DNA from: an uncultured Sphingomonadaceae bacterium
Lineage (GTDB): Bacteria; Pseudomonadota; Alphaproteobacteria; Sphingomonadales; Sphingomonadaceae
Reading direction: 5' to 3'
DNA length: 64,000 nt
NCBI GenBank assembly: GCA_947497315.1
Contig: CANMFX010000002.1
Coordinates: forward strand, 434,001-498,000
A program made the translations under genes and the position numbers. Below the pieces are notes generated by a model. That model was not told the DNA's origin, did not search any database, and was given only the letters and a program-made list of their open reading frames with translations. The number at the start of each line of letters is the position of its first letter. Position 1 is the stretch's first letter. Below are positions 1 through 7,507 of the stretch, in pieces.

Positions 1-2
1 TC

Positions 3-377
3 TCGCGCGCGGAATGGCGGCCGTCCAACATCTTGCGCGATGTTGAAAACCATTTGCGGTTACGGTTTCACGAAACCGGTTCGGTCAATATCTATAATAT
101 TCTTCAGAAGTTCAGCTATGTTGGGGTAATTTTTATCCTTTTGCCGCTGATGATTTTTACCGGATTGGCGATGTCGCCAGCAATGGATGCGAACTGGCCG
201 TGGCTCACCGATATATTTGGTGGTCGCCAGTCAGCACGGTCCATTCATTTTATCGGCATGTCTCTGCTGGTACTGTTCTTTATCGTTCATATGATCACGT
301 TGCTGCTGGCAGGGCCATTCAAACAGACGTGGGCTATGGTCACGGGCGGTAAACGAGAGGATAGCGATCATGCGTAA
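3..377 (+). CDS. Cytochrome b561-type membrane subunit, 5' truncated by window edge
   Basis: The reading frame is open from base 3, so the gene begins before the window and only the C-terminal part (about 124 residues) is visible. Two strongly hydrophobic segments can be seen, around bases 110-175 and 235-310. The second holds two histidines (SIHFIG and FIVHMI) of the kind that ligate haem b in cytochrome b561 and FdhI-like subunits. The stop overlaps the start of the next gene by 8 bases, and that gene is an exported molybdopterin oxidoreductase, so this is probably its membrane electron partner, analogous to but distinct from the MsrQ-MsrP pair. The family assignment is by pattern, and the exact quinone or haem chemistry cannot be read from this fragment. 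Confidence 0.75.
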   Translation, partial: SRAEWRPSNILRDVENHLRLRFHETGSVNIYNILQKFSYVGVIFILLPLMIFTGLAMSPAMDANWPWLTDIFGGRQSARSIHFIGMSLLVLFFIVHMITLLLAGPFKQTWAMVTGGKREDSDHA

Positions 378-1131
378 GATGCTTACCCGGCGAACCCTCA
401 TTGCCACTGGTGCACTTGGCGCTGGCAGTTTGCTGAGCGGTTGTGATGCACTCAGTCGCAGCCAGACTTTCCAGAACATATTGGGTAGTGCGGAGGATGC
501 CAATTTTCTGGTCCAGCGCGCTCTGGGTGACCGGATGGAGTTAGCCAGCGAATATAGCATCAATGACCTGTCTCCGAAATTCCGAGCTAATGGTACTCGC
601 GATCCAGGGACTCCAGACTATGCGGCCAGCGCGGCACAGGGCTTTGCAGACTGGCAATTGCGCTTGACCGGGTTGTTCAAGAAACCTCAAATTTTTTCTT
701 TGGCAGCCTTGTTGTCAATGCCGCAGCGTACGCAGATCACCCGGCACGACTGCGTTGAGGGCTGGAGCGCGATTGGCCAATGGACCGGAGTGCCACTCAA
801 ATTGTTACTCGACTTGGCGCAACTGCAAGACAGTGCGAAATTTTTGGTTTTCCACTGCGCTGACCGGCTGGGAGGGCGACCATATTATGAAAGCATTGAC
901 CTGCTCGACGCTTTCCATCCTCAAACTATCATGGCGCATCGACTGAACGGTGAATCTGTACCGATTGAAAATGGTGCGCCTCTGCGGCTGCGCGTAGAGC
1001 GGCAACTGGGATATAAACATGCAAAATATGTTACCGGGATTGAAGCGGTTGCCACTCTGGACAATGTCGGTGAGGGCAAAGGCGGATATTGGGAAGATGT
1101 CGGCAACTACGAATGGTATGCAGGAATTTAA
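370..1131 (+). CDS. Tat-exported molybdopterin-dependent oxidoreductase (sulfite oxidase/MsrP fold), likely lipoprotein
   Basis: A 253-residue protein. The N-terminus has a twin-arginine motif (RRTLIAT) followed by a hydrophobic stretch and a lipobox (LLSGC), so export folded by Tat and anchoring as a lipoprotein are likely. The segment around residue 128 (HDCVEGWS) holds the cysteine that coordinates molybdenum in the sulfite oxidase/YedY fold, and downstream GAPLRLRV and GYKHAKYV are typical of the same domain. It overlaps the b561 subunit by 8 bases, implying translational coupling and a two-component periplasmic reductase or oxidase. The substrate cannot be inferred. There is no fused haem domain, so it depends on a partner for electrons. 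Confidence 0.85.
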   Translation: MRKMLTRRTLIATGALGAGSLLSGCDALSRSQTFQNILGSAEDANFLVQRALGDRMELASEYSINDLSPKFRANGTRDPGTPDYAASAAQGFADWQLRLTGLFKKPQIFSLAALLSMPQRTQITRHDCVEGWSAIGQWTGVPLKLLLDLAQLQDSAKFLVFHCADRLGGRPYYESIDLLDAFHPQTIMAHRLNGESVPIENGAPLRLRVERQLGYKHAKYVTGIEAVATLDNVGEGKGGYWEDVGNYEWYAGI

Positions 1132-1173
1132 CGAGTTTTTTGATGCAGGGTTTTTTGTGCTGAGGAGCAATGG

Positions 1174-2412
1174 ATGTCCATATTGGGTCGCTTTCTTGGG
1201 AGCGTAGTAAAAAGAGGATCGATTACAGTAGCTCACCCTGATGGGTCGACGGAAAAATTTGGGAAATCGGAAACCGGCTTTCCGGATGTCGCTGTGCGCT
1301 TAACCGACAAAGGCGTGATGCGGCAGATATTACTCGATCCACGCCTGGGCGCTGCCGAAACTTTTATGGATGGGCGCCTTATCGTCGAGCAGGGTGATAT
1401 CATGGAATTGATCCAGCTCCTGCGGGCAAACAAACGCTGGGAAAGAGGCGGCCGCCTGAGTGATCCCAGCGCTCTCAAGAAAGCCAAAAGCTTCATTGCT
1501 GCGCGTCTGGATAGTATAAACGGGCTGCGCCGATCCAAGGCCAATGTTGCCCATCACTATGACCTTAGCCGCGATCTCTATGAGCTGTTTCTCGACAAAG
1601 ACATGCAATATAGCTGTGCCTATTGGACTGACCCGGACAATACGCTTGAGCAGGCTCAACTGGACAAGAAGGCCCATATCGCAGCAAAGCTGGATCTGAA
1701 GGCAGGCCAGCGCGTGCTCGATATCGGCTGCGGCTGGGGCGGGATGGCACTCTATCTGAATCAAAAATTTGGTGTCGATGTGCTGGGCATTACGCTGAGC
1801 GAAGAACAGCTGAAAGTCGCTCAGGAGCGGGCGGAAAGAGAAGGCGTAGCGGACAAGGTCCAATTTGAGTTGATTGATTATCGTGACCTTGCCGAGCGAG
1901 ATGCCGGGCAGTTTGATCGCATAGTGTCTGTCGGCATGTTTGAGCATGTCGGTGTACCAAATTTCAAAACCTTTTTTCGTTGTGCGGCCAATCTGATGAC
2001 TGACGACGGGGTGATGCTGCTCCACACTATAGGACGGATGGGCAAGCCGGGAACCACTGACGCCTTCACTCGTAAATATATATTCCCCGGAGGTTATATT
2101 CCTGCATTGAGTGAGACGGTCGAGGCCAGCGAACATTTCCGTTTGATGGCAACGGATATTGAGACACTTCGGCTGCATTATGCGCTGACTTTGCGCGAAT
2201 GGTACAAGCGGACGGTGGCAAATAAAGAACAGATTGTCGCTCTATACGATGAGAGATTCTTCCGGCTCTGGACCTTTTATCTGGCGGGTGCCACGGCGGC
2301 GTTTGAGAGCGGCGGCATGTGTAATTATCAAATTCAGTTCAGCCGGAACCGACATACATTGCCCTTAACGCGCGATTATATCGAAGAAGTCGAGCAGACC
2401 TTAAGCGCCTGA
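1174..2412 (+). CDS. cfa: Cyclopropane-fatty-acyl-phospholipid synthase
   Basis: A 412-residue protein that would transfer a methylene group from S-adenosylmethionine to unsaturated acyl chains of membrane phospholipids. The N-terminal about 110 residues resemble the lipid-binding part of the family. The SAM-binding motif VLDIGCGWGG lies near residues 181-190, and FEHVG and the C-terminal YQIQFSRNRHTLPLTRDYI are family hallmarks. The start at 1174 follows a GAGGAG ribosome-binding site at 1162-1167; an ATG four bases upstream is in another frame. Length matches the usual 380-420 residues. The gene follows the molybdo-oxidoreductase by about 40 bases, so shared transcription is possible. Confidence 0.92.
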   Translation: MSILGRFLGSVVKRGSITVAHPDGSTEKFGKSETGFPDVAVRLTDKGVMRQILLDPRLGAAETFMDGRLIVEQGDIMELIQLLRANKRWERGGRLSDPSALKKAKSFIAARLDSINGLRRSKANVAHHYDLSRDLYELFLDKDMQYSCAYWTDPDNTLEQAQLDKKAHIAAKLDLKAGQRVLDIGCGWGGMALYLNQKFGVDVLGITLSEEQLKVAQERAEREGVADKVQFELIDYRDLAERDAGQFDRIVSVGMFEHVGVPNFKTFFRCAANLMTDDGVMLLHTIGRMGKPGTTDAFTRKYIFPGGYIPALSETVEASEHFRLMATDIETLRLHYALTLREWYKRTVANKEQIVALYDERFFRLWTFYLAGATAAFESGGMCNYQIQFSRNRHTLPLTRDYIEEVEQTLSA

Positions 2413-2427
2413 TTGTAGGTAAATCCG

Positions 2428-2871
2428 TTATCGGGGATATTTGTTGTCCATCGCCTCTTTGTCGAATGCAATGAGTTCTGCCAGAATGCCGCGATCAATC
2501 CGATCAAGCCGGGTGATGTAAAGACACGAGGATCCGCGTTTGTGCGGCCCCAGCTTTTCAAGCAATTCCGATTGTTTCGCTATGTTCTCCTGTTCGCTGG
2601 TACAGCCCAATATATAGAGACTTAGATTCTGTTTTCTGGGCGAAAAGCCTGACCGGCACATATCGCCTTCACGCCCGCTGTCATATTTATAATGATAACT
2701 GCCAAAGCCGACGATACTGTGTCCCCATATTTTGGGTTCTTCGCCGGTTATGTCCTTGAACATATCGAGCAATTCCATGGCGTCGGCTCGGCGCCCATCA
2801 TGTTCGACATTGGCAATGAAAGCGTTCACATCACCGTCATTCTCTCTCGTCTTGTTTTCTGCTGCTGCCAT
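2428..2871 (-). CDS. DUF1801 domain protein
   Basis: A 147-residue soluble protein of the DUF1801 family (YdhG/YjhX-like fold), recognised from the opening (NVEHDGRRADAMELLDMF), the KIWGHSIVGFG segment and the C-terminal GSSCLYITRLDRID segment. There is no signal peptide or membrane segment. Its biochemical role is unknown; family members are small cytoplasmic proteins without a catalytic residue that I can identify. It is divergent from argG and convergent with cfa, whose stop lies 15 bases from its own, so the two genes may share a termination region. No operon partner is visible on this strand. Confidence 0.8.
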   Translation of the reverse strand: MAAAENKTRENDGDVNAFIANVEHDGRRADAMELLDMFKDITGEEPKIWGHSIVGFGSYHYKYDSGREGDMCRSGFSPRKQNLSLYILGCTSEQENIAKQSELLEKLGPHKRGSSCLYITRLDRIDRGILAELIAFDKEAMDNKYPR

Positions 2872-2954
2872 GTTTTCCTCCTCTCAACCCTGCATATCAT
2901 ATTGCTTACAAATATGGAGCCTGTTAGGCGCGGCGAAATTCTCTTTTTGAAAGT

Positions 2955-4184
2955 ATGAGCATGAGCGATTCCGTAAAGCGTGTGGTTTTGGCCTTTTCCG
3001 GCGGACTTGATACCAGTGTTATTCTGAAATGGCTGCAACAGGAATATGGCTGTGAGGTTGTTACCTTCACCGCCGATCTCGGGCAGGGTGAAGAACTGGA
3101 ACCCGCACGCAAGACCGCAGAGCTACTGGGCGTTAAGCCGGAACATATCTTTATCGACGATTTACGCGAAGAGTTCGTGAAAGATTATGTCTTTCCGATG
3201 ATGCGGGCCAATGCGCTCTATGAGGGACTCTATCTTCTCGGTACGTCGATCGCGCGGCCGCTAATTTCCAAGCGCCAGATTGAGATTGCCAAATTGACCG
3301 GAGCAGATGCTGTTGCACATGGTGCAACCGGCAAGGGTAATGATCAAATTCGCTTCGAGCTTGGCTATTATGGGCTCAATCCGGAGGTGAAGGTTATCGC
3401 ACCTTGGCGGGAATGGGATCTGACCAGTCGGACAAGATTGATCGAGTTTGCCGAGAAACATCAGATACCGGTGCCTAAGGACAAGCGCGGGGAAGCGCCT
3501 TTCTCAACTGATGCCAATATGCTTCACACATCGTCCGAAGGCAAAGTGCTCGAAGACCCTTGGGAAGAAGTGCCGGATTATGTCTATTCGCGGACTAATA
3601 ATCCCGAAGACGCGCCGGACAAGCCGGAATACATCACCATCGACTTTGAGCGCGGCGATGGTGTTGCGATTAATGGCGAAGGTATGAGCCCCGCGACCTT
3701 GCTTGAAAAACTCAATGACTATGGCCGTGAGCATGGTATTGGCCGGCTCGATCTCGTCGAGAACCGCTTTGTCGGCATGAAATCGCGAGGCATGTACGAA
3801 ACGCCCGGCGGTACCATTTATCACGCAGCGCACCGCGGGATCGAGCAATTGACCCTCGACAGTGGCGCGGCGCATATGAAGGATGAACTGGCCCCGCGCT
3901 ATGCGGAGTTGGTTTATAACGGTTTTTGGTTCGCGCCAGAGCGGGAGATGTTGCAGGCCGCGATCGACAAGAGCCAGGAGCGGGTGACCGGAACGGTGCG
4001 TTTGAAGCTCTACAAGGGCTCAGTGAACGTCGTCGGCCGCAAGGCGGACGTGAATTTCAATCTCTATAGCGAAGATGTGGTGACCTTTGAGGATGATGCC
4101 GGCGCTTATGATCAGAAAGATGCAGAAGGCTTTATCAAGCTCAATGCCTTGCGACTGCGGTTGCTTGGCAAGCGTGACGGCTGA
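2955..4184 (+). CDS. argG: Argininosuccinate synthase
   Basis: A 409-residue enzyme that joins citrulline and aspartate using ATP in the penultimate step of arginine synthesis. The N-terminal PP-loop AFSGGLDTS (residues about 13-21) binds [25 protein letters not shown] and the [13 protein letters not shown] region are characteristic of the family, and length is normal (about 400-410). Two in-frame ATG codons (2955 and 2961) are possible; the first is given. The promoter must lie in the 83-base gap shared with the divergent DUF1801 gene. The antiporter gene follows after 11 bases, so co-transcription is likely although the functions are unrelated. Confidence 0.96.
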   Translation: MSMSDSVKRVVLAFSGGLDTSVILKWLQQEYGCEVVTFTADLGQGEELEPARKTAELLGVKPEHIFIDDLREEFVKDYVFPMMRANALYEGLYLLGTSIARPLISKRQIEIAKLTGADAVAHGATGKGNDQIRFELGYYGLNPEVKVIAPWREWDLTSRTRLIEFAEKHQIPVPKDKRGEAPFSTDANMLHTSSEGKVLEDPWEEVPDYVYSRTNNPEDAPDKPEYITIDFERGDGVAINGEGMSPATLLEKLNDYGREHGIGRLDLVENRFVGMKSRGMYETPGGTIYHAAHRGIEQLTLDSGAAHMKDELAPRYAELVYNGFWFAPEREMLQAAIDKSQERVTGTVRLKLYKGSVNVVGRKADVNFNLYSEDVVTFEDDAGAYDQKDAEGFIKLNALRLRLLGKRDG

Positions 4185-4195
4185 GCTGATCTAAG

Positions 4196-5170
4196 ATGCT
4201 GATTGCGATCTTCACTCTGCTGGTTGGCTTTGTTGTTCTGATTGTTGGGGGTGAATTGCTGGTACGCGGTGCTGTTCGCGTGGCAGAGCGGGCAGGCATG
4301 TCGGAATTGCTCATTGGCCTGACCATTGTCGGCTTTGGCACGTCGGCGCCTGAACTGGTGGCCAGCGTAGAAGCAGCGCGGGCAGGGTCGCCTGGTATTG
4401 CCTGGGGTAATGTTGTGGGCTCGAATCTCGCCAACAGTCTGCTGATCCTGGGTACGGCTTCCTTGATATTGCCGATGGTCGTGCCGCGCGGACCGTTATG
4501 GCGTGACGGCGGTTTAGCGCTGGTCGCGACTATCATCCTCTGGTTTGTGGCTAGCACCAGCGGGATTACCATCACCATCGGTGCCGCTTTTCTGATCTTG
4601 CTCTGCGCCTATCTCAGTTACGCCTACTGGGCCGAGAAAACCCAGCCTGTAGGGGCTAGCGCGCTGCATGAAAAGGCAGAGTCACTGGAAGTGACCGATA
4701 CACATTTGCATGATGAGGGGCCACTTTGGCGTTCCATTCTTATCTTGGTCGGGGGAATTGTCCTGATCGTTGCTGGCGGACGTTGGTTGGTCGAGGGAGC
4801 AGTTGATCTGGCGCGCCTTGTTGGCATGAGCGAGGCTGTTATCGGTCTGACTGTCATTGCTATCGGAACATCGCTGCCGGAACTCGTCACTTCGGTCATT
4901 GCTGCTTACAAGGGCGCGAGTGCGGTTGCGCTGGGTAATGTGCTGGGTTCGAACATCTTCAACCTGCTGCTGATCGGCGGGGTAACGGCGGTGATTGCGC
5001 CGGGGACCATTCCGGGCGAGATCACCAACTATGGTCTGCCTTTGCTGATCGCAACTTCGGTACTGTTGATGATCTTCGCGGCCACCGGGCGGCGGATAAC
5101 GCGATGGGAGGGGGCTGTCCTCTTGATCATCTACATCGCGCAGCTCGTGTATAATGTGGTGGCGGTCTAA
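4196..5170 (+). CDS. Calcium/sodium antiporter (CaCA family, YrbG/CaxA-like)
   Basis: A 324-residue inner-membrane protein built from two inverted homologous halves. The first half carries GFGTSAPELV near residue 47 with GNVVGSNLAN shortly after; the second carries AIGTSLPELV near residue 223 with GNVLGSNIFN. These paired alpha motifs, with an acidic residue in each, are the cation-binding hallmark of K+-independent Na+/Ca2+ exchangers of prokaryotes. About ten hydrophobic segments are apparent. It follows argG by 11 bases and is the last gene before a short region leading to the ars operon. Ion specificity cannot be decided from sequence. Confidence 0.9.
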   Translation: MLIAIFTLLVGFVVLIVGGELLVRGAVRVAERAGMSELLIGLTIVGFGTSAPELVASVEAARAGSPGIAWGNVVGSNLANSLLILGTASLILPMVVPRGPLWRDGGLALVATIILWFVASTSGITITIGAAFLILLCAYLSYAYWAEKTQPVGASALHEKAESLEVTDTHLHDEGPLWRSILILVGGIVLIVAGGRWLVEGAVDLARLVGMSEAVIGLTVIAIGTSLPELVTSVIAAYKGASAVALGNVLGSNIFNLLLIGGVTAVIAPGTIPGEITNYGLPLLIATSVLLMIFAATGRRITRWEGAVLLIIYIAQLVYNVVAV

Positions 5171-5212
5171 GGCCTTCCCTAGGGACTGAAGTTTGCGAAA
5201 GGGCCGCGGAGA

Positions 5213-5250
5213 TTGACTCTGCGTTTATATTTCGATAATACTGGAAATAT
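5213..5250 (+). promoter_or_regulatory. arsR promoter with overlapping palindromic operator
   Basis: A sigma70-like promoter is visible: -35 TTGACT at 5213-5218, a 17-base spacer, and -10 TAATAC at 5236-5241. An inverted repeat ATATTTC (5227-5233) and GAAATAT (5244-5250) with a 10-base centre embraces the -10 element. Such palindromes covering the core promoter are typical self-operators of ArsR-family repressors. The expected transcription start (about 5248) coincides with the arsR ATG at 5249. Function is inferred. Confidence 0.6.
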
Positions 5251-5596
5251 GGAAACGATTCGAAGCCACACCGCCGTCGACGCCCTTTCTGCTCTGGCGC
5301 AGGAGCATCGCCTGGCGATATTCCGCTTGCTGGTGCAGGCGGGGCGCAGCGGATTGCCTGCGGGTCAGATCGCGAAAAAGCTCGATATGCCGGCCAGTTC
5401 GCTATCCTTTCACCTGTCGCATCTCAAAAATGGCGGCGTGGTGAGCGATGAACGGGATGGCCGTTCCATCATCTATCGCGCTGATTTTCAGGCGATGAAC
5501 CGGCTGATGGCGTTTCTTTTGGAAAATTGCTGCGAAGGTGACGGCTGTGAGCCGGCCGATGCAGCTGATGCATGTATGGAAGGACAAGACGCATGA
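5249..5596 (+). CDS. arsR: ArsR-family arsenical-responsive repressor
   Basis: A 115-residue winged-helix repressor. The helix-turn-helix lies at about residues 36-62 (IAKKLDMPAS, LSFHLSHLK). The C-terminal tail contains C94, C95, C100 and C109 (ENCCEGDGC), a placement like the C-terminal As(III) sites of the Acidithiobacillus ferrooxidans ArsR and the MAs(III)-selective Shewanella ArsR rather than the classical CVC in the recognition helix. The start at 5249 is preferred: an upstream TTG at 5213 would be part of the -35 element, and the protein from 5249 begins like other family members. The stop overlaps arsI (ATGA). It likely represses its own operon until arsenicals bind. Confidence 0.88.
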   Translation: METIRSHTAVDALSALAQEHRLAIFRLLVQAGRSGLPAGQIAKKLDMPASSLSFHLSHLKNGGVVSDERDGRSIIYRADFQAMNRLMAFLLENCCEGDGCEPADAADACMEGQDA

Positions 5597-6030
5597 AAAG
5601 ATTTCACCTCAACCTGAAAGTCTCGGATCTCGAAAAGTCCCGAGCCTATTATGCCAACCTGTTCGGCGAGCAGCCAGCCGTGGTGAAGCCCGATTATATC
5701 AAGTGGATGCTGGACGATCCGTACATCAATTTCTCAATCGAACCTGTCAGCGATGCCGCTGGCGGCGAAACCGGCATCGCCCATGTCGGCCTGCAGGCGG
5801 AAAGCCCGGAGGAACTGCAATCGGTATATGAACGCGTGCAGGATGCCGCCGGTCCGCGGTTTGAGGAAGGCGCGACCACCTGCTGCTATGCCTCATCAGA
5901 GAAAAACTGGACCCAGGACCCGGACGGCCTGATCTGGGAAGCCTTTTACACCGACGGACAGGTCACCCATTATGGGAAATTACCGGACCTAGGCGGCGGT
6001 CAATCCGACGCTGCGTGCTGCTTGAGCTAA
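5593..6030 (+). CDS. arsI: ArsI/CadI-family metalloenzyme, probable C-As lyase
   Basis: A 145-residue vicinal-oxygen-chelate (glyoxalase-fold) protein. H5, H64 and E116 match the iron triad of ArsI, and the pair C97-C98 in TTCCYA with K104 nearby matches the trivalent-arsenical binding site (TxCCYA...K.W..DPDG). ArsI is a dioxygenase that cleaves the carbon-arsenic bond of methylarsenite and aromatic arsenicals to give As(III). A second Cys pair sits at the extreme C-terminus (AACCLS). The start at 5593 overlaps the arsR stop; a longer frame from 5572 lies inside arsR and is not needed. CadI-type cadmium proteins share the fold, so the substrate is inferred from the operon. Confidence 0.82.
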   Translation: MKRFHLNLKVSDLEKSRAYYANLFGEQPAVVKPDYIKWMLDDPYINFSIEPVSDAAGGETGIAHVGLQAESPEELQSVYERVQDAAGPRFEEGATTCCYASSEKNWTQDPDGLIWEAFYTDGQVTHYGKLPDLGGGQSDAACCLS

Positions 6031-6040
6031 GGCGCAGAAA

Positions 6041-6721
6041 ATGGGGGATTTTTCAAGGGCACAAAAGCTCGGTGCAGAAGCGCTGGGATCGTTTTTCCTG
6101 TTTGTAACAGTGGTCGGCTCCGGGATCATGGCGGAAAATCTGGCGGACGGGAATGTCGCCATCGCGCTACTCGGCAATACATTGGCAACCGGTGCGATAT
6201 TATTCGTGCTGATCGCCATATTGGCGCCGATATCCGGTGCCCATTTCAATCCCGCTGTTACATTCGTGATGCTGTTGCGCAAAGAACTGACACTGAAAGT
6301 TGGCGCTTTGTTTGTCATGGCGCAGCTAATCGGTGGTCTGATCGGTGTCTGGGCGGCCCATATCATGTTTGAATTGCCGGTATTCCAGCTGAGCGAGAAA
6401 ACCCGAACCGGCGGCGGCCAATGGCTCGGGGAGCTGATCGCCACCTTCGGTCTGCTGGTCACAATATTGGGCACTGTCCGGTTCCGGCCCGATTGGGTAG
6501 CACCTGCTGTAGGGCTCTATATCTCTGCGGGATACTGGTTCACCAGCTCGACCAGCTTTGCCAATCCGGCGATCACCGTTGGTCGCGCTTTTTCCAACAG
6601 CTTTGCCGGAATCGCGCCAGCGGATGTGATCGGATTTGTCGTGGCTCAATTTGCGGGCGCAGCCTTGGCATGGATGGTCGCGCGCTGGTTGTTTGCGCCT
6701 TCGCCCGCCACTCAAAATTAG
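6041..6721 (+). CDS. aqpS: MIP-family channel, AqpS-like
   Basis: A 226-residue aquaporin-type channel with six hydrophobic segments and two half-helix NPA motifs at residues 70-72 (HFNPAVT) and 175-177 (FANPAIT), followed by an arginine at 182 (VGRAF) that would sit in the selectivity filter. It starts 10 bases after arsI, so it is the third gene of the ars operon. In Sinorhizobium meliloti, AqpS in an ars operon lets As(III) leave the cell down its gradient. By analogy this channel could release the As(III) produced by ArsI. Neither an ArsB nor an Acr3 pump nor arsC is present in the window. Water or glycerol transport is the alternative. Confidence 0.82.
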   Translation: MGDFSRAQKLGAEALGSFFLFVTVVGSGIMAENLADGNVAIALLGNTLATGAILFVLIAILAPISGAHFNPAVTFVMLLRKELTLKVGALFVMAQLIGGLIGVWAAHIMFELPVFQLSEKTRTGGGQWLGELIATFGLLVTILGTVRFRPDWVAPAVGLYISAGYWFTSSTSFANPAITVGRAFSNSFAGIAPADVIGFVVAQFAGAALAWMVARWLFAPSPATQN

Positions 6722-6846
6722 GGCCAGAAACAGGGCAAAAATTAAGACGTTGCAAATTTGGGAATCAGTCCCTAAATAGCAGCTATCCCGACATTGTGAG
6801 ATTTTGAAGGGGCTGGCGCCAAACGGGGCCGGCAGCAAAACGCATT

Positions 6847-6925
6847 CGTCATTCCAGCGTCAGCTGGAATCTGCTTTAGACGGGACGCAATGCCTCGCGA
6901 GATCCCAGCTTTTGCTGGGATGACG
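6847..6925. repeat. REP/MITE-like palindromic repeat, copy 1 (79 bp)
   Basis: The element is bounded by CGTCATTCCAGC and GCTGGGATGACG, an imperfect 12-base terminal inverted repeat. Each end is itself a perfect hairpin: ATTCCAGC-gtca-GCTGGAAT (6851-6870) and ATCCCAGC-tttt-GCTGGGAT (6902-6921). A second copy of nearly equal length lies at 13291-13368. It sits between aqpS and rimP and may also terminate or protect transcripts. The surrounding intergenic stretch 6722-6944 holds nothing else that I recognise. Confidence 0.75.
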
Positions 6926-6944
6926 ATGAAGAAGAGAACAGAAT

Positions 6945-7505
6945 TTGACGGATATGACTGCCATTATGAACCTGATCACACCGGAAGCGGAAGCTTTGGG
7001 TTTTGAGCTGGTGCGCGTGCAGTTTGTCTCCAGCGCGGATGAGCCCACGTTGCAGATCATGGCAGAGCGTCCGGAAACAGGGCAGCTTGGCATTGACGAT
7101 TGTGCAACCTTGTCGCGCCGTATTTCGGCGAAATTTGACGAGCTGGAAGAGACGGGCCGTGACCCGATCGAGGAAGCCTATCGGCTGGAAGTCAGCTCGC
7201 CCGGTATTGATCGCCCGCTAACCCGCGCAAAAGATTATGCAAATTGGGCTGGGCACGAAGCACGGATCAATCTGATCGACGCGGTTTCTGGCAAGAAACA
7301 ATTGCGCGGCTTGCTTGAAGGCATTGAAGGTGAGATAATAGCGATTGACGATCGCAAGGCGGGGCGTCAAACGACCACCCTCGACAACGTGCATAGCGCG
7401 AAGCTGATTCTGACCGACGCCCTGATTGCTGCGACCATTCCGGTTTCTGCCGATGGCGCGGATGAAATTGAAGAAGAACCTCTAAACGAAGAACAGGAAG
7501 ACTAA
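6945..7505 (+). CDS. rimP: Ribosome maturation factor RimP
   Basis: A protein of about 186 residues required for maturation of the 30S subunit. The N-terminal domain shows EAEALGFELVRVQF, and the central LEVSSPGIDRPLT motif is the family signature; the C-terminal SH3-like domain follows, ending in an acidic tail. Two starts are possible: TTG at 6945, spaced well from AGAGAA purines upstream, or ATG at 6954; the TTG is given. It begins the rimP-nusA-ylxR-infB operon (nusA starts 3 bases after its stop) and lies just downstream of a palindromic repeat. Confidence 0.93.
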   Translation: MTDMTAIMNLITPEAEALGFELVRVQFVSSADEPTLQIMAERPETGQLGIDDCATLSRRISAKFDELEETGRDPIEEAYRLEVSSPGIDRPLTRAKDYANWAGHEARINLIDAVSGKKQLRGLLEGIEGEIIAIDDRKAGRQTTTLDNVHSAKLILTDALIAATIPVSADGADEIEEEPLNEEQED

Positions 7506-7507
7506 TC

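Noticed and set aside
1330-2178. A 282-codon minus-strand frame opposite cfa
   Set aside because: The cfa protein on the plus strand is unmistakable and the antisense product shows no recognisable features.
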